In this document: positions 1 through 12,105 of the stretch, piece after piece
Numbering within the stretch: the first letter of the stretch is position 1
How the letters are laid out: each line of letters begins with the position of its first letter
Assembly: GCF_003597395.2 (NCBI RefSeq)
Contig: NC_133770.1
Coordinates: 199,593,503-199,657,502, forward strand
Length of the DNA stretch: 64,000 nucleotides
Direction: 5' to 3'
From: Chelonoidis abingdonii
Taxonomy: Eukaryota > Chordata > Testudines > Testudinidae
Notes under the pieces: model-generated
The model's input: only the letters and a program-made list of their open reading frames with translations
What the model was told of the DNA's origin: nothing
The model's database searches: none
Position numbers and translations under genes: made by a program

Positions 1-67
1 CCACGAAAGCTCACGCTCCAAAACGTCTGTTAGTCTATAAGGTGCCACAGGATTCTCTGCTGCTTCC
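1..67 (+). repeat. Hammerhead-like interspersed repeat, left part cut by window edge
   Basis: The sequence matches the copies at 15.56 kb and 40.48 kb through the shared block GTCTGTTAGTCTATAAGGTG followed by CCACAGGA and CTCTGCTGCTT. The first bases read CGAAAGC, a 4-base loop, then GCTCC, which is the right half of the hammerhead-like core described at 40,483. The CTGANGA half would lie outside the window. The family is one I recall as common in turtles; its class, perhaps Penelope-like, is an inference. Confidence 0.7.
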
Positions 68-1265
68 TTGGATATGAAATCTCAAAGAGCAACTCAATCA
101 AAATTACCACATTCCAGCTGGTTTCCCATTGAAATAATCTCCATGTGCAAATATTCCAAAATCCTACCAACAACAGATAAATTAGCCCACCTGTTTGAAA
201 TATTGGCTCAGGTTTGCTGATATGATCATGAACCTATGTCACTTTTTTGACAAATCTAATCTGAATTTCAAGTGTATAGCACCACCAGGTAAGTTTCACA
301 TACTTTGGGGGTTTACTATGAACAATTTGCATAGTCAGTCCCATTTTCTTGATTATTAAATATACAAAGACTTTGAGCCTGGTCCAGCTTCTAGTGGAGA
401 TTATTGTCACGGATTTAAATGGGATCAAGATTGGACCTTTATTTTTCTAAAAAGTGGAAAGAAAAGATATTTTATTTTAAATACTAGATTTTTTTTAAAA
501 GAGCCTTTGATGCCACCAGTAAGTGGAAGTTCATTTTTATTAATAAAACAGCCATTAAAAAAATCATAAAGTTAAAAATGTGCTGACCTTTCTTAGCAAG
601 TTTGAGTCTTGAGCTAATTTATCTTGTGAGGTATTAAACCACTTAAAATAGGATTTTTAACAGTGAAAACACTGACCTAACCTTTACTTTGGCAGCTTGA
701 TTGTTGTTTTCAGGGTAAGAAAAATGAAGCTAAGAATGTTTGTTTTTCCATTGTGGAATGTTTCACCACTTGCCTTTTACATTATATGTGTTAACTCATT
801 AGTCCTGAGTAATCCCCCTGTTACATGTGTGGTGTATATAACCCATGTCCCTTTGTTACACTGATAAAATAAATAAGAGGAATAGCTGTAATCTATACAG
901 CTTCAGTTCATAATGGCTCAAACGATCAAACCTCCAATTAGGCTTTTAATAAGGGAAAACACCAGAACAAAATCAGAGAACTTAAATCAGATTGTCTGTT
1001 TCTGGATTAGTGATTTGTCATGCACTGAAAGGAATGTGAGAAACAGAGTTAAGTTATTCAGTTGAAAAGTATCCCATATAGCATAACTCAAGTGTTTTGT
1101 TTCAGAAGTCGCTTAAATTTCCCTTTTCACCCTCTCAATATCTCTCTGCAATTTCTCATTTTATTTTCCCAATCTCTCCTTTATCTCAAGACAATATTAT
1201 TAAAACATTGCTGTTCATATTAACCTCGTGGTGAGCAGCAGCTTCTCCAGGCACTGGCATGCAGG
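68..1265. other. AT-rich intergenic or intronic sequence, no gene seen
   Basis: I find no coding pattern, RNA gene or clear repeat here. Short A and T runs are frequent. The small open frames have no recognisable domains. Confidence 0.5.
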
Positions 1266-1269
1266 GTCG

Positions 1270-1340
1270 GATTTCCAAAGGGATTTAGGCACCTAATGAT
1301 GCAGATAAGCATCTTGTGGGATGTTCAAGAGTGCCTCAGC
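1270..1340. repeat. Fragment of short palindromic MITE (TTTAGGCACCTAA family)
   Basis: The stretch has the order ATTTCCAAAGGGATTTAGGC, CACCTAA, GATGCAGATAAGCATCTTGTGGG, TTCAAGAGTGCCT (read in pieces). The copy at 17,562 has the same order: AAAGGTATTTAGG, ATGCAGACAGATGCCTAG, GGGTTTTCAAAAG. I infer a non-autonomous foldback family of unknown superfamily. Confidence 0.5.
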
Positions 1341-2248
1341 AGATTATACACTCAATTCCCATTGCAATTTTGACAACTATTGTAAACTAGATTAATACCA
1401 ATGTATGGAATCTTGGTATTGCTTCCCTTAGCCAATACCGCTTCCTACTATTCCCCGCTAACCTTCAACATACCCAACATTCATTGTCCACTGCCAGAAA
1501 CACCCTAGGCCTACACTTATGAAAGCATGAATGTATGAAAATCCCCATATAGGTGCTTATTTGGGCTCCTAGACTGACATAAGCATACAAAGGATGTTCA
1601 AAGGAATGACTGCCCAGGAACAGGGCTTTGGTACCCGGAAGGATGGCCACATTCAAATGTATTGCGTCATAGGTGTGGCCAGGAATAAGCATATACACCA
1701 AGATTCAGAAGGGCTTGCCCTAACTAGCTATGATTTTGCTACACATAAGCTATGGAACACTGGTAGACATTTTTTCTCCTTGGCACTTAACTGGCTTCTG
1801 GGCTTACCCTTCCTTTACAAAAGAAAAGCAGCTTGGCAGTGAGAGGATTGGGCTATCTTTTTGAGTAGACATAGGCATAATTCTTACTTTTGTGCACCAA
1901 GAGAGATAAGGAAGGAAGGCCCACTGGGAACACCAGTGAAGTGTTATGTGGATTAGTTAGTAGGGGGAGCACACTAGCTAGCATAACAGTTATTCATTAC
2001 TTTTTAAAATATAGTGATATGTGGCTATAAACTATAAAAGATGTGAAACAGTTCCTTCTAGACGAATGTTAGAAAATCAGAATCTTCAGATGTATGTGCT
2101 ACAGCCTTTTCTTCATACTGTGATGTGTTATTCTTTGTCTTGAAATATTTGATCTAGCATACAATGCAACTATATACTGTATTTTTACTTTGATCATCAA
2201 TAAAATGCTGAGCTATGTTTTCCATCCCCACAGCAGAATTATGTAATC
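1341..2248. other. Unannotated AT-rich sequence
   Basis: No gene or clear repeat was recognised. The overlapping short open frames on both strands near 1,465-1,842 lack domain signatures and splice context. Confidence 0.4.
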
Positions 2249-2250
2249 TA

Positions 2251-2568
2251 CAGTAGAACCTCAGAGTTACAAACACACCAACTACACACCTCATTTGGAA
2301 CTGGAAGTATGCAATCAGGCAGCAGTAGAGATGAAAAAATATATAGTGCAGTACTGCGTTAAATTACTAAAAAAATTAATGGAAAAAGTTTTTTAAAAGA
2401 TTTGACAAGGTAAGGGAACTATTTCTTGCTTGTTTCATTTAAATTAAGATGGTTAAAAGCAGCATTTTTCTTCTGCATAATAAAGGTTCAAATGTTCAGA
2501 GTTATGAGCGTTTCAGAGTTACGAACAACCTCCATTTCTGAGGTGTTTGTAACTCTGAGGTTCTACTG
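2251..2568. mobile_element. Tigger-like (Tc/mariner) MITE with perfect 26-bp TIRs
   Basis: The element starts CAGTAGAACCTCAGAGTTAC and its last 26 bases are the exact reverse complement of its first 26. It is flanked by TA at 2,249-2,250 and at 2,569-2,570, the target duplication of Tc1/mariner elements. The CAGTAGAACCTC start is typical of pogo/Tigger-type non-autonomous elements. The 318-bp interior is AT-rich and non-coding. The two TIRs carry no differences, so the copy may be fairly young or under conversion; that is inference. Confidence 0.85.
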
Positions 2569-2570
2569 TA

Positions 2571-3970
2571 CTAAAGGAACAAAGGTATTGAGAATGTTTC
2601 TGAATGACCAGAGAGGACACCTTAAAAATAGAGTTTCATTTTAAAGTACATTGTTCATTGTTTACTTTCTGTCCCATGGGAGAAGCTTTACATGTAGCTT
2701 CCCGACAACTTACGGTTACAAAATTTTGAGAGAATTGTCTGGTGGAGGGAAACAAGGCAGCAGGTGCTTCCTCTCAAGCCTGCACATCAGAACCTTAGTG
2801 TATCTGTGCTCCAGTGAGAATGTGGAGGTGCTCATGAGCTCAGATCTCCCAGGAGGCTTTGCAGCTGCAAAGTCCTGCCTGCTCTCTCAATTGATTCACC
2901 TTTAACACCTTCATCTGTTGTGCTTATCTCTGTAGTTCCTTTCTCTTTCTGTCTCTCTAATTTCTCTAGCATCTCTTCCTTAATCTTGTTCAGTTTAATT
3001 CCCCTATTTCCCCCCCGCCCTGGATTCAGAAACCAATGAAATATTGTCAATATGTAAGGGAGCTATAACATGGGCGGGGGGGGGGCAAGAGTTTCCTTCT
3101 ATTTCAATATGAAATAGGAAAGAGCAAAATGATTAGAAAATTCTATTTCTTTGGGAGGGCATTAACTCTCTTATACTGCAGAAAGGCATTACTACACATT
3201 GGGGAGGGAGAGGGAGAGTGGGAAGAAGGGATAGGAAGGATTGCAGTCAGTAGAAACAGGAAATAGACAGAAAGAGAGACAAAGCTCACATCTGGCTGCA
3301 TGCTTTTTCAGTTTGTTTAAGTGAAAATGACATAACAATATTACAACAAGCAGGCTTCTGGACAAAACAAAAAAAAAAAAACCTAAAATGAAAACCAGAA
3401 ATATTTCATGCCAAGATAAGTTTGAATATACATTCACAAGCTAGATTCCATTTAAAATAATATTGAAGAAGCTTAGTATTGTCCCTAATGCCTAGGTACA
3501 CTTCTAATATTAACAACTTTACTGTTATCCTGTTTTCAGCAGAGGAAGCAGAGAAGGCCATCATGTTACAGGTAGAGGAAGGCCATCAACAAGGGCTCTA
3601 TGAATCAGATTTTAACAGACTGCAATCTTGTAGCCTGCTGAGCACCTTTTGCAAGGTGCTGGGTACTCTTAGTTTCACTGAAGGAGTCAGTCAGGTGGGA
3701 GTGAAGGTACATAGTATCCCTAGGAGGACTCAGCACCTTGCAGACTTGCATCTGAAAGTCTTGGTATCATATTAAAGATAATTCCATGTGACTGATGATC
3801 TCTTCTACCCATTGATCACACTTATAAGAATTACATTGTGTCCTAGATCTTATTGGTTTGACTTAAAACATTGGTCTATTAAAATGTTGATTCAGCATAC
3901 AACATTCAAAATAATGAGTCAGATATAGTTACATACCTATTCTTCTAGTCTCAATAAGTCAAAACTAGAA
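2571..3970. other. Unannotated sequence with a purine-rich tract and a G run
   Basis: A G-run (GGGCG then ten G) lies at about 3,072-3,085, a GGGAGAGGGAGAG purine tract at about 3,201-3,240 and an A-run at about 3,368-3,380. No coding signature was found. Confidence 0.4.
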
Positions 3971-4724
3971 TAATAGAATCATCGAAATTAGAGTTGGAAG
4001 AGACCTCAGGAGGTCATCTAGTCCAACTCCCTGATTAAAGCAGGACCACCTCCAACTAAATCATCCCAGTCAGGCTTTGTCAAGCTGGGCCATAAAAACC
4101 TCTAAGGATGGAGATTCCACCACCTCCTAGGTAACCCATTCCAGTGATTCACCACCCTCCTAGTGAAATAGTGTTTCCTAATATCCAACCTGACCTCCTC
4201 CACTGCAACTTGAGACCATTACTCCTTGTTCTGTCATCTGCCACCACTGAGAACAGCTGAGCTCTATCCTCTTTGGAACTCCCCTTCAGGTAGCTGAAAG
4301 TTGCTATCAAATCCACCTCCTCTTCCTCTTCTGAAAACTAAACGAGCCCAGTTCCCGCAGCCTCTCCTTGTGAGTCATGTGCCCCAACCCCCTGATCAGT
4401 TTCTTTGCCCACCGCTGGACTCTCTCCAATTTGTCCACATCCTTTCTATAGGGGGGGCCCAAAACTGGATACAATACTCCAGATGTGGCCTCACCAGTGC
4501 CAAATAGAGGGGACTAATCACTTCCCTCAATCTGCTGGCAATGCTCCTACTAATGCAGCCCAATATGCTGTTAACCTTCTTGGCAAGAAGGGCACACTGC
4601 TGACTCATATCCAGCTTCTCATCCACTGTCGTCCCCAGGTCCTTTTCTGCAGAACTGCTGCTTATCAGTCAGTTCCCAACCAGTAGCGGAACATGGGAGT
4701 CTTCCGTCCTAAGTGCAGGACTCT
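3971..4724 (-). mobile_element. CR1 LINE 3' end, antisense, with relic of reverse transcriptase C-terminus
   Basis: Read on the minus strand, the fragment ends at 3,971 in the CR1 tail (GACCTCCTGAGGTCTCTTCC, then ATTCTATT). Further upstream, between 4,396 and 4,626 on the minus strand, it encodes [20 protein letters not shown] and [13 protein letters not shown]. These are hallmarks of the C-terminal part of CR1 ORF2, downstream of the catalytic palm. The copy is 5'-truncated at about 4,724, as is usual for CR1 insertions, and the frame runs into stops. It matches the inserted CR1 at 22,851-23,473 closely. Confidence 0.9.
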
Positions 4725-5854
4725 GTGATGGATAAAAAGTCTATCTATTTTTTTTTTTTTTAAGAATAGGATTGGTTACTCCCCCCCTACATGCCCTTAA
4801 TATTATGTCATTTAGCTGTTTGGAAGAGATTTTCAAAGGCACAGAAGGAGCTAGCTGCCCAGTTCCCCCACAGTCAAAAAGGTATGAATGCCTAAAGCAC
4901 CTTTGGGCATTTGAAAACTAAGGTCCAGATTACCAGTCATTGGCCAGATAAATTTGAGTTAGCAAAGTGCTTTGTTCTGACGTGGGATTCTAAATCTCTT
5001 AAGCAGTTCTGAAACTCTCAGCCTCTAGCTTTCCATCAAGGCAAATATGTCTTTTTATTATTTTGATGGCCCAAATTGTCACTTTAATTTGCTATATTAT
5101 TTTTTTCTTTGTCATAATCACTATCAGATAGTACAGACAATAGTTCTTGCTTGTTTTGTTGATGTTTGATCAGCTAAATCACCCCCTAAGTGAACATTAA
5201 AGCCTCACTTTATGGACACCTGGCAGATGACTTGATATGTCATAATGAGTTCAGTACCTGTAAGTAGGTGATTGCTTTATGTCTCACGGGTTACTTTTTC
5301 TAGTAAATGAGTTTCATTGTTGATAAGCCTCTAGCAGATATATGCAAAATATTGAATAGCTGATGTACCTAACTATTAAATTCATAATACGAACTACATC
5401 TCATCTACCACCAGAAAAAAACAACAAAAACAAAAACAAAAAAACCTTCTGCACAGCTGTTCACAGTATAGCCCTAATCACTTCAATAAATATTATATAT
5501 TATATGCAAAAAAGGTCATTAAAATAATGTTAACATTCCAAAGCCAAGTGTTCAAAAGTTGGCAAATGCCAGAATTAAGTCAGCCCATGCAACTGTACTT
5601 TGTCACCCTTGTGTCAATGCATTATGATACGGTCTTCAGTTACATGATCACATTTTTTTCCCCACAGGATCCCAGCTTCATTCCATGAATGGGTATTTGT
5701 TCAGCAGTTTTTCTTATTCTCATGATTCAACACGTGGCTGATGCATTATTTACAGTACATCATCCAAACTTATAGTGCATACAGAATTATGAATTTCTCC
5801 AGGCATGTTTCAATGGTGCTCTCATTATAGTATATTAGCTCTTTCCAAACATTA
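4725..5854. other. Unannotated AT-rich sequence, with a possible MITE fragment near 4,830-4,930
   Basis: The piece GATTTTCAAAGGCACAGAAG with GCCTAAAGCACCTTTGGGC resembles the foldback family at 1,270 and 17,562. The rest shows nothing I recognise. A T-run is at about 4,749-4,761. Confidence 0.35.
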
Positions 5855-5942
5855 ATGAATTTATCTTCACAACATCCTCTTAAGGTGAGATGCTAGCCTA
5901 CCCATTTTACAGATGGGAAACTGAGGCATAGAGATTAAGGCC
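5855..5942 (+). repeat. MIR-like SINE relic
   Basis: The block CCCATTTTACAGATGGGAAA followed by CTGAGGCATAGAGATTAAGG is the diagnostic middle of MIR (tRNA-derived CORE-SINE). The 5' tRNA-like head is not recognisable. This is an ancient amniote-wide family, so divergence is expected. Confidence 0.75.
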
Positions 5943-6236
5943 AAAACTGTCAAAAGTGTCCACTAATTTTGAATATCCTATTTAAGAAACATAAGGTCTG
6001 TATTTTCAGAGTACCTAGCATTATATAGCACTCCATATGTTCAGCTGCAGTTGTGACTGCTCATTGCAGTACACTGCAAATCATACCCCAGTTGTTTCAA
6101 ATGAGGTATTCAGAAAATAAGGAAAACACAGTGGGACACCTCTGAAAACAGATTTATGTGATGTTCCCAGAACCATATAGCAACTCTGTGGGAAAGGCAG
6201 GGATAGAATCTAATTTGTCAAGGTGGTATTCAAGAG

Positions 6237-6514
6237 TATGTCTATCTTGCAGTTGGGAGCATGCCCCCAGCTGTGATAGATGGACACGAACTAGCTCTGA
6301 TAGAGCTAGTCGGCTAAAAATAGCAGTGGACAGCAGCACTATGGGATAGCTGCCCAAGAACAAGTTTGCCTGACCCAAGGGTCCACACACAGGTGGCTAG
6401 TCCATGCTACAATGTCCACACTGCTATTTTTAACTTGTTAGCTCAAGCAGAACTATTGCATGTCTGTCTGTCCAGGCGGGGAGACATGCTCTCAGCTGCA
6501 GTGTAGACAGACCC
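6237..6514. mobile_element. TIR MITE (GTCTACACTGCAG-type ends), probably non-autonomous hAT or Harbinger derivative
   Basis: The left end reads GTATGTCTATCTTGCAGTTG then GGAGCATG. The right end, reverse-complemented, reads GGGTCTGTCTACACTGCAGC then TGAGAGCATG. These are diverged terminal inverted repeats of about 28 bp. The interior is non-coding; antisense and sense frames of 60-78 codons here are incidental. The superfamily is not settled because no target duplication is clear. Confidence 0.7.
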
Positions 6515-7273
6515 GCAATTGCTTTACTTTTAAGTACCTCCTTTCTCGTCCTGCAATACCCTGCCTCTTTCATCATAAACCTGCCAATTTCTGCAACAAA
6601 TGAAACAAACATTTCTTAGACTCTGGAAAGGTGACATTTCTTTGATGAAAAGAAAGATTCACCCATAAGAAATGTTCCTTGTCATTTAGGCTAACAGAAC
6701 AAAAACATATGGTGCAAACTCCCCTTGGGGTCTCGTTCGGTTTAATCCTAGAACAGGTCAGAAGTGAATTAAAAAAAAAAAGTCTCAAAGTTGTTTCGAT
6801 TTCAGAGTTCAAAAATAACCAACCCATTTAAAAAACAAGATTTTTTTTGCAAAAATAATCATGTTTGATAAACAATTTCCTGAAAAAACTATTTTATTAA
6901 ATGAAAAGATTTTTTGTAGCCATTTCAATAATGGTTTTGAAAAAAAACATTTTGATTTTTTTTAAAAAAATGAAAACTTGTTAATTTGAAAAGTCACAAA
7001 AACAAAAATCACAGAACCCAATTTTTTTGAGTGGTGGAAAATCAACGAATTGTGAATTTTTTTATTTTGATCGGAAAAGGTCATTTTGTATCAAAAAAAG
7101 TTTAATTTATTTTTTTTTCCCCACCAATTCTATTTATTCCATGTCCTTTCCCTCATCTTTTTCTGCATGCCTTTTAGATGCTTGAGGGGAATAATTTAAA
7201 GGTGTATTTTTGGGATTTAATTCATGTTTTCTCATTATGCTCAATGTTCCTCATTCGTTCTCTTTTCCACGGG
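6515..7273. other. Very AT-rich tract, probably an AT-rich MITE relic (6,770-7,115)
   Basis: From about 6,770 the sequence is made of GAAAA and TTTTC runs with phrases such as AAAATCACAGA that recur at 11,765-12,100. I infer the two are copies of one AT-rich interspersed repeat. No coding content. Confidence 0.35.
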
Positions 7274-7296
7274 ACTCTCTCTCTCTCTCTCTCTTT

Positions 7297-7332
<36 letters not shown>
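7274..7332. repeat. Compound microsatellite (CT)n then (CA)16
   Basis: An uninterrupted CT tract at 7,274-7,295 is followed after TTCATT by (CA)16 at 7,301-7,332. A short open frame crosses it and translates to HTHTHT, which is an artefact. Confidence 0.95.
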
Positions 7333-7336
<4 letters not shown>

Positions 7337-8200
7337 TAATAAGGCAATATTCAAAGCATGATCTCTTCATTATGATTCAGCTGGTCTGGCTCCAACGATT
7401 GGAGTGGTTTGACATTTTTTATTGGTAGCTAAATTGAATTGTTCTTCATCCCAAGCCTAACAGGTTAATAGCAGCGAGCTCTCAAGCTGGGAGAGCATAT
7501 TTTCTTATATCTGTGAAGAATGCTATTCATTGCAGCTCTACCAGTGATGCTGTTCTTACTCTCGGATCCGAAGGCAGATGTACATACCATCCCACTTGGC
7601 TTTGTCACGGATGGGTTATGGATATCTTAACTCTTGGAGACACAGCTAGTTCATTGTGAAAAGTCCGACCATGTGTAAAACTGTTCAGTCAATACTCTGC
7701 TGATGTGTTTAATAATTCCTGTGCTCCACTGTGTCTATTCTTATAACGTTTCTACATTAAATACAAGGCTATAATCTGACATTATGAGTTCACTTTATTT
7801 GCAAACTATTCAGGAAATGTCAGGCACTTATAAATCTATGTTAAAATGTCATTACCATCTTGCAAAACACTGAATGATTTTTATTTTATAAAAATGTATT
7901 ATGGCAATGTTCATGCCTTTGAAATTATTCTTATGACTGCTATTCTCTGACCTATTACAGTTATACACAATCTTATTATATCAGTGCTCTGGAGATGTTT
8001 AATGAGCTCATGCTACTTACAACCTGTTTTGATGTGCACAATTATTTATCAGTTGTTGAAGCTATGTTGTTCCTGTGAAAATGGTCTCTCAGAGAATGCA
8101 GGATTTGATGTACAGCGTTAGAAATAAAAACCAGTGGGAACATAAAGATAGGAAGAACAATACTATCATTTCTGAGCTGAAATTGCCATGACCATAGCAG
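7333..8200. other. Single-copy-looking sequence, no gene seen
   Basis: No repeat family, exon or RNA gene was recognised. Base composition is balanced and lacks transposon ends, so this is one of the better places in the window to look for conserved non-coding sequence. I cannot test conservation here. Confidence 0.3.
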
Positions 8201-8940
8201 CATCTCCAAGGAATACCCTGCTCCCCCACAGCCTCACAAATTGGGTGTAGGGGGAACTCTGTCTGAGGAAAGTAAAACCCATGGTCTCCTTAAGGATTAC
8301 TGCAGCGCTCCACCTTTCTTGTGAACTTTAAGGTGAGAACGTCAGGGGCTCTGAGGCTAATTGGCTAGACAGAAGGGTGCAGCATAAGGATAAGGATTAG
8401 AATAGGACTTGGTTTTAGGGCATTGCTGTGAGCATTGTATTAGCCATCTTCTGGGTGCACGGGAGGATTTTCTCCTCATTACCAGATTGGTAATGAGGCA
8501 GACCAGGGACCCAGTGGGTAGGTTAGGTTGTTAAATTCATTTTGTTGCCGTTTCATCTGCACAGGTGCTGAGAGCAGTTAATCATTCAATAGGTCAGCCG
8601 GTTCTGTGACAAACCATAACTGGAAGCAGGATTAAGGGAAGTCATCTCTTAAGGTAGGAGGGGAATGGGGTTGGGGCTTCCAAGGTCTGGTAAAGTGAGG
8701 AGACAATCCTCTCATCATCCATTTAATCTTTGTATGAGGGGAGGGTGATGAAGTCCCAGAAATGGGATCAGGTTAATGGGGTTGGGGCCTGGCAGCCCTC
8801 TACCAAGTGATATCGATTACAGTACAAAAGGGGACCTGCTCTAGACAAATTATTCCTGGATAGTTTCCAGATGTATTACTTAATAAAACTGTGGCCTAAT
8901 TATACCACATTCTTTGTGTCTTTTCTTCCTGTGGCATCTA
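8201..8940. other. Moderately GC-rich segment of unknown class, ends near an AATAAA
   Basis: The stretch is richer in G and C than its surroundings and finishes with ACTTAATAAAACTGTGGCC at about 8,877-8,895, which contains a polyadenylation-type hexamer. It may be an old retroelement 3' end on the plus strand. No reading frame supports this. Confidence 0.3.
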
Positions 8941-11764
8941 GGACAATGGATTACACAGCAAAGATATAATTCTCTCAAATTCTGTATGTTGGCTAAAAGA
9001 AGCTATAGAAATTTATCATTTCCTGTTAAATTCTATGGGACTTTTCCATAAGAAATTACTTTAAAAATAACCTCAGTGAAATATAGAAGAAGATGTTAAA
9101 AGGATATACATGTTAAGTGTTGTCAGGATAGAAGGAAAATGGGAGAGGTACCAATCTATTGAGGCTGCAATAGTGGTTTAGAAGCACAGTGTCACAATCA
9201 TTGATCATTTTGTAATAACTAAACGGTTGCTATTGACATACTGACAGATAGCCTGGGATATAAACAAAACAAATACTGTAAACTAACAAATTCATTGCAC
9301 ACACTATTGAAGATACATTTCTCATTTGCTGATTTTCAACAGGGTACAACAATATGTGCTGAAAGACTTTTTTTTTTTTGCTATACCTTGAACTGTATGA
9401 AAAAAATAATTTACAGTTTCCAAGTTAATGAAATCTTTTTTGAAAGATTATTCCAGTGTGCTTTAAAATGTAAACACCCCATGCAGTTTTATGACACAAA
9501 AGTATGAATAAAAAGTGCAAAGAAAATCAAAACATTGTCTATGAATGTCAAACAAAATTTATTTACTATTTTCTTTAATGTTCCAGTGTTAGCTCTTTTT
9601 CTTATTGTATGGTTGTAAAATCTGAGAAATCATCAACCCTATATTAGAAAAGTAGCCTGCTTTTTAATATGTCTTGCACTTGTTAGAAGGCACTTGTTAG
9701 AAGGCAGTTCATGTTAAGCTTTGGATGGATGGAAAGGGAGCAATTCTGTCCATGATAAAACATTATTGAACAAATAATAAGTTAGAGTGGAAATATATGT
9801 AAAGTCCAGACAAATACCATATCAGTTGTTCAGATCAATACTAGTACTCTTACTGTGAATGTTAAATGGATTTATAAATGGTACTACATGTGCACTGAAA
9901 ACACAAATTTTTTGTCTCTACAACAGTATTTCAATTCATCTACGCTTAGTGCCCAAGCTTAAATTACTGCCGAAAGAGCTAATTATTCTGGCTAGCTGGT
10001 TTGTGTTTAATAATTTTGATAAACATTTAATCATTAAAATATAATTTTCATGACTATGTAATTCTGAGCCCTTAAAAACATGAATTTTCTCTTTAAGATT
10101 TATCCAAGCAGAATAATTTGGAACCACTGAACCCATAAAAAACTACGAATACTGATAATGTTGTGATGAAAGCTCCTTGCTGATGGAATTTGGATCTTCC
10201 TTGAAGTAGATGATTCCTATAAACATGTTCAGTGCTAAGACATTTCCCCATTCTTGATTCATGTATCCATCAATCACCTCCACGTGGTCACATAGTCTGC
10301 ACAAACTAACACAACAGTCCTAGGACTGCATGGATCTCCTTCAACATACCTGACTGCAAAGGGGACAACCAAACATAAATGAAATTTAGATGACAATGCA
10401 GATGAGGAGGTTATAAGAAAGGAGGGAGGCTCCTACTGAGACATCTCTCTGTCCCCACTTATCCCACCCTAGTCGTTTGAGTACCTCACATTCTAGTTCT
10501 GGGAGGGAGGCTGCAAGTAATCAAGGAATTATATTCAGCATCAAGAAGAGAAGAGGTTCTGCCCTCCAAAGCTTATGAAACTTTCTTGATAGTTGAAGAA
10601 GATAATTTACAGCTGGATTGAGTCAACATTCATAGAGGCATAGCAACTAAAAGTAAGTAATGCAGATATAATAAAACAGGTGTATCCTTTTCTGAGGAAT
10701 ATTTGCACATTTCAAAGGACCTATATGTTGTCTTTAGGTAAGCAACGAAGGCAAAGATTATTAATGTTGCCAAAGAATTAACCAATTAACCTGGCCATGC
10801 ACAATACAATAAATTCTTACCATGAGAAACACAATTTTCCATCACTATATGATTGTTAGTCTGAGAAGACGGGGAATTATCTAGTCACTGAGCCACAGAA
10901 GGTGTTTAAAGTTACAGTGCATAAATGTAACACTGTTGATATCTCATGGGAATCCTAGAAATCTTGTGGTGATTCAAATAGACCACTTCCTTCAATAGAA
11001 AAAAATCTTTGAAGGAATAGAAATTTAACCCTGAATTACTTGTATTTGGACTTAAATTTGATAGCATGGTTTACAGCCTCCTTTTCAACAAAAAAATAAT
11101 TTTAAGACACCTAAAAAAATGCAGAGACAAGCAGCAAAGTCAAAGCACACTTTTCACAATAGGATCACTCCTTATTTGTGAACTGTACACCAGGAGTGAC
11201 AAGAGTAGAAGGAAACAAATTGAGATATACTTCATTTAGGTGGGTTTTTTTTTTTTAACTTTCACTGACACAGTGTGTTGTATCCGTAGAGTGACAGCTT
11301 CTAGACTGATGTCCCAATCAAATATTTCTACAGGTAGTACTTTTTCTACAAAACAAAGGAAAACATGACTTTTTTGTTTAATCTGAAGAAGCTAAGTCAT
11401 GCTTGCTACCAAACAGGGCCCAAACATTTTGTTGGTGCAGAAATGTTCATATTAGAAAAAGCCCATTTAAACAGAGCAGAAATATTCTATTCCACAAATA
11501 CATGGTGTTTCCCCCGCTAGGCGTTTCTTTAAATTGAAAAGCTGTTTTATGTATACATGTGATCACGTTGCTTTTTGCCCTCTTCTGCCATGGTACTGAA
11601 AAGTGCTGATGTATTTTGCTGTGTGCTACATGGACTCTCCTGCTAACAAAAAGCATTAAGACCACATTTTTGAAGCAGAGATTAGCCCAAAAGAAGAATT
11701 TGGAACTAGATCTATAGTTTCCTAAAGTTGGGTGGTATAGGGAAAAGAATTTGGTTCAGACTAG
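8941..11764. other. Long unannotated AT-rich stretch
   Basis: No coding, RNA or clear repeat signal. One small tandem duplication of GCACTTGTTAGAAG is seen at about 9,678-9,705. Homopolymer runs are common. Confidence 0.4.
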
Positions 11765-12105
11765 AGCTGGGCAAAATTTTTCATGCAATTTTTTTGTTTT
11801 TTGGAAGAAAAATGAAGATTTGGGTTAACTGAAACAATTGCTAGTTCTGGCTGATGTCATCAAATTGTTTTGGTCAAATTAAAAAAAAACCAACAATCAG
11901 AAATGTCAAACAATTTGGAATTTTACTTTTTTTCCTTAACAGAAAACTGTTTTGTTTCAGAATGGCATTTAATTTTATTTAAAAATAATAAAAAATTTTA
12001 AAGATTTCAAAAATGAAACATTTGGGTCAAGAACAGTTCAAAATATTTTTTAATTTTTCATTCCAACAGAAAAAATAAAAATCACAGATTCCACCCCCAG
12101 GAAAC
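11765..12105. repeat. AT-rich interspersed repeat with GAAAAnTTT motifs
   Basis: The stretch begins AGAGCTGGGCAAAATTTTTC and is composed of alternating A-rich and T-rich blocks, with AAAATAAAAATCACAGATTC near the end. Similar phrasing occurs at about 6,770-7,115 and 13,940-14,060. I infer a non-autonomous AT-rich family; ends and class are unclear. Confidence 0.4.
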
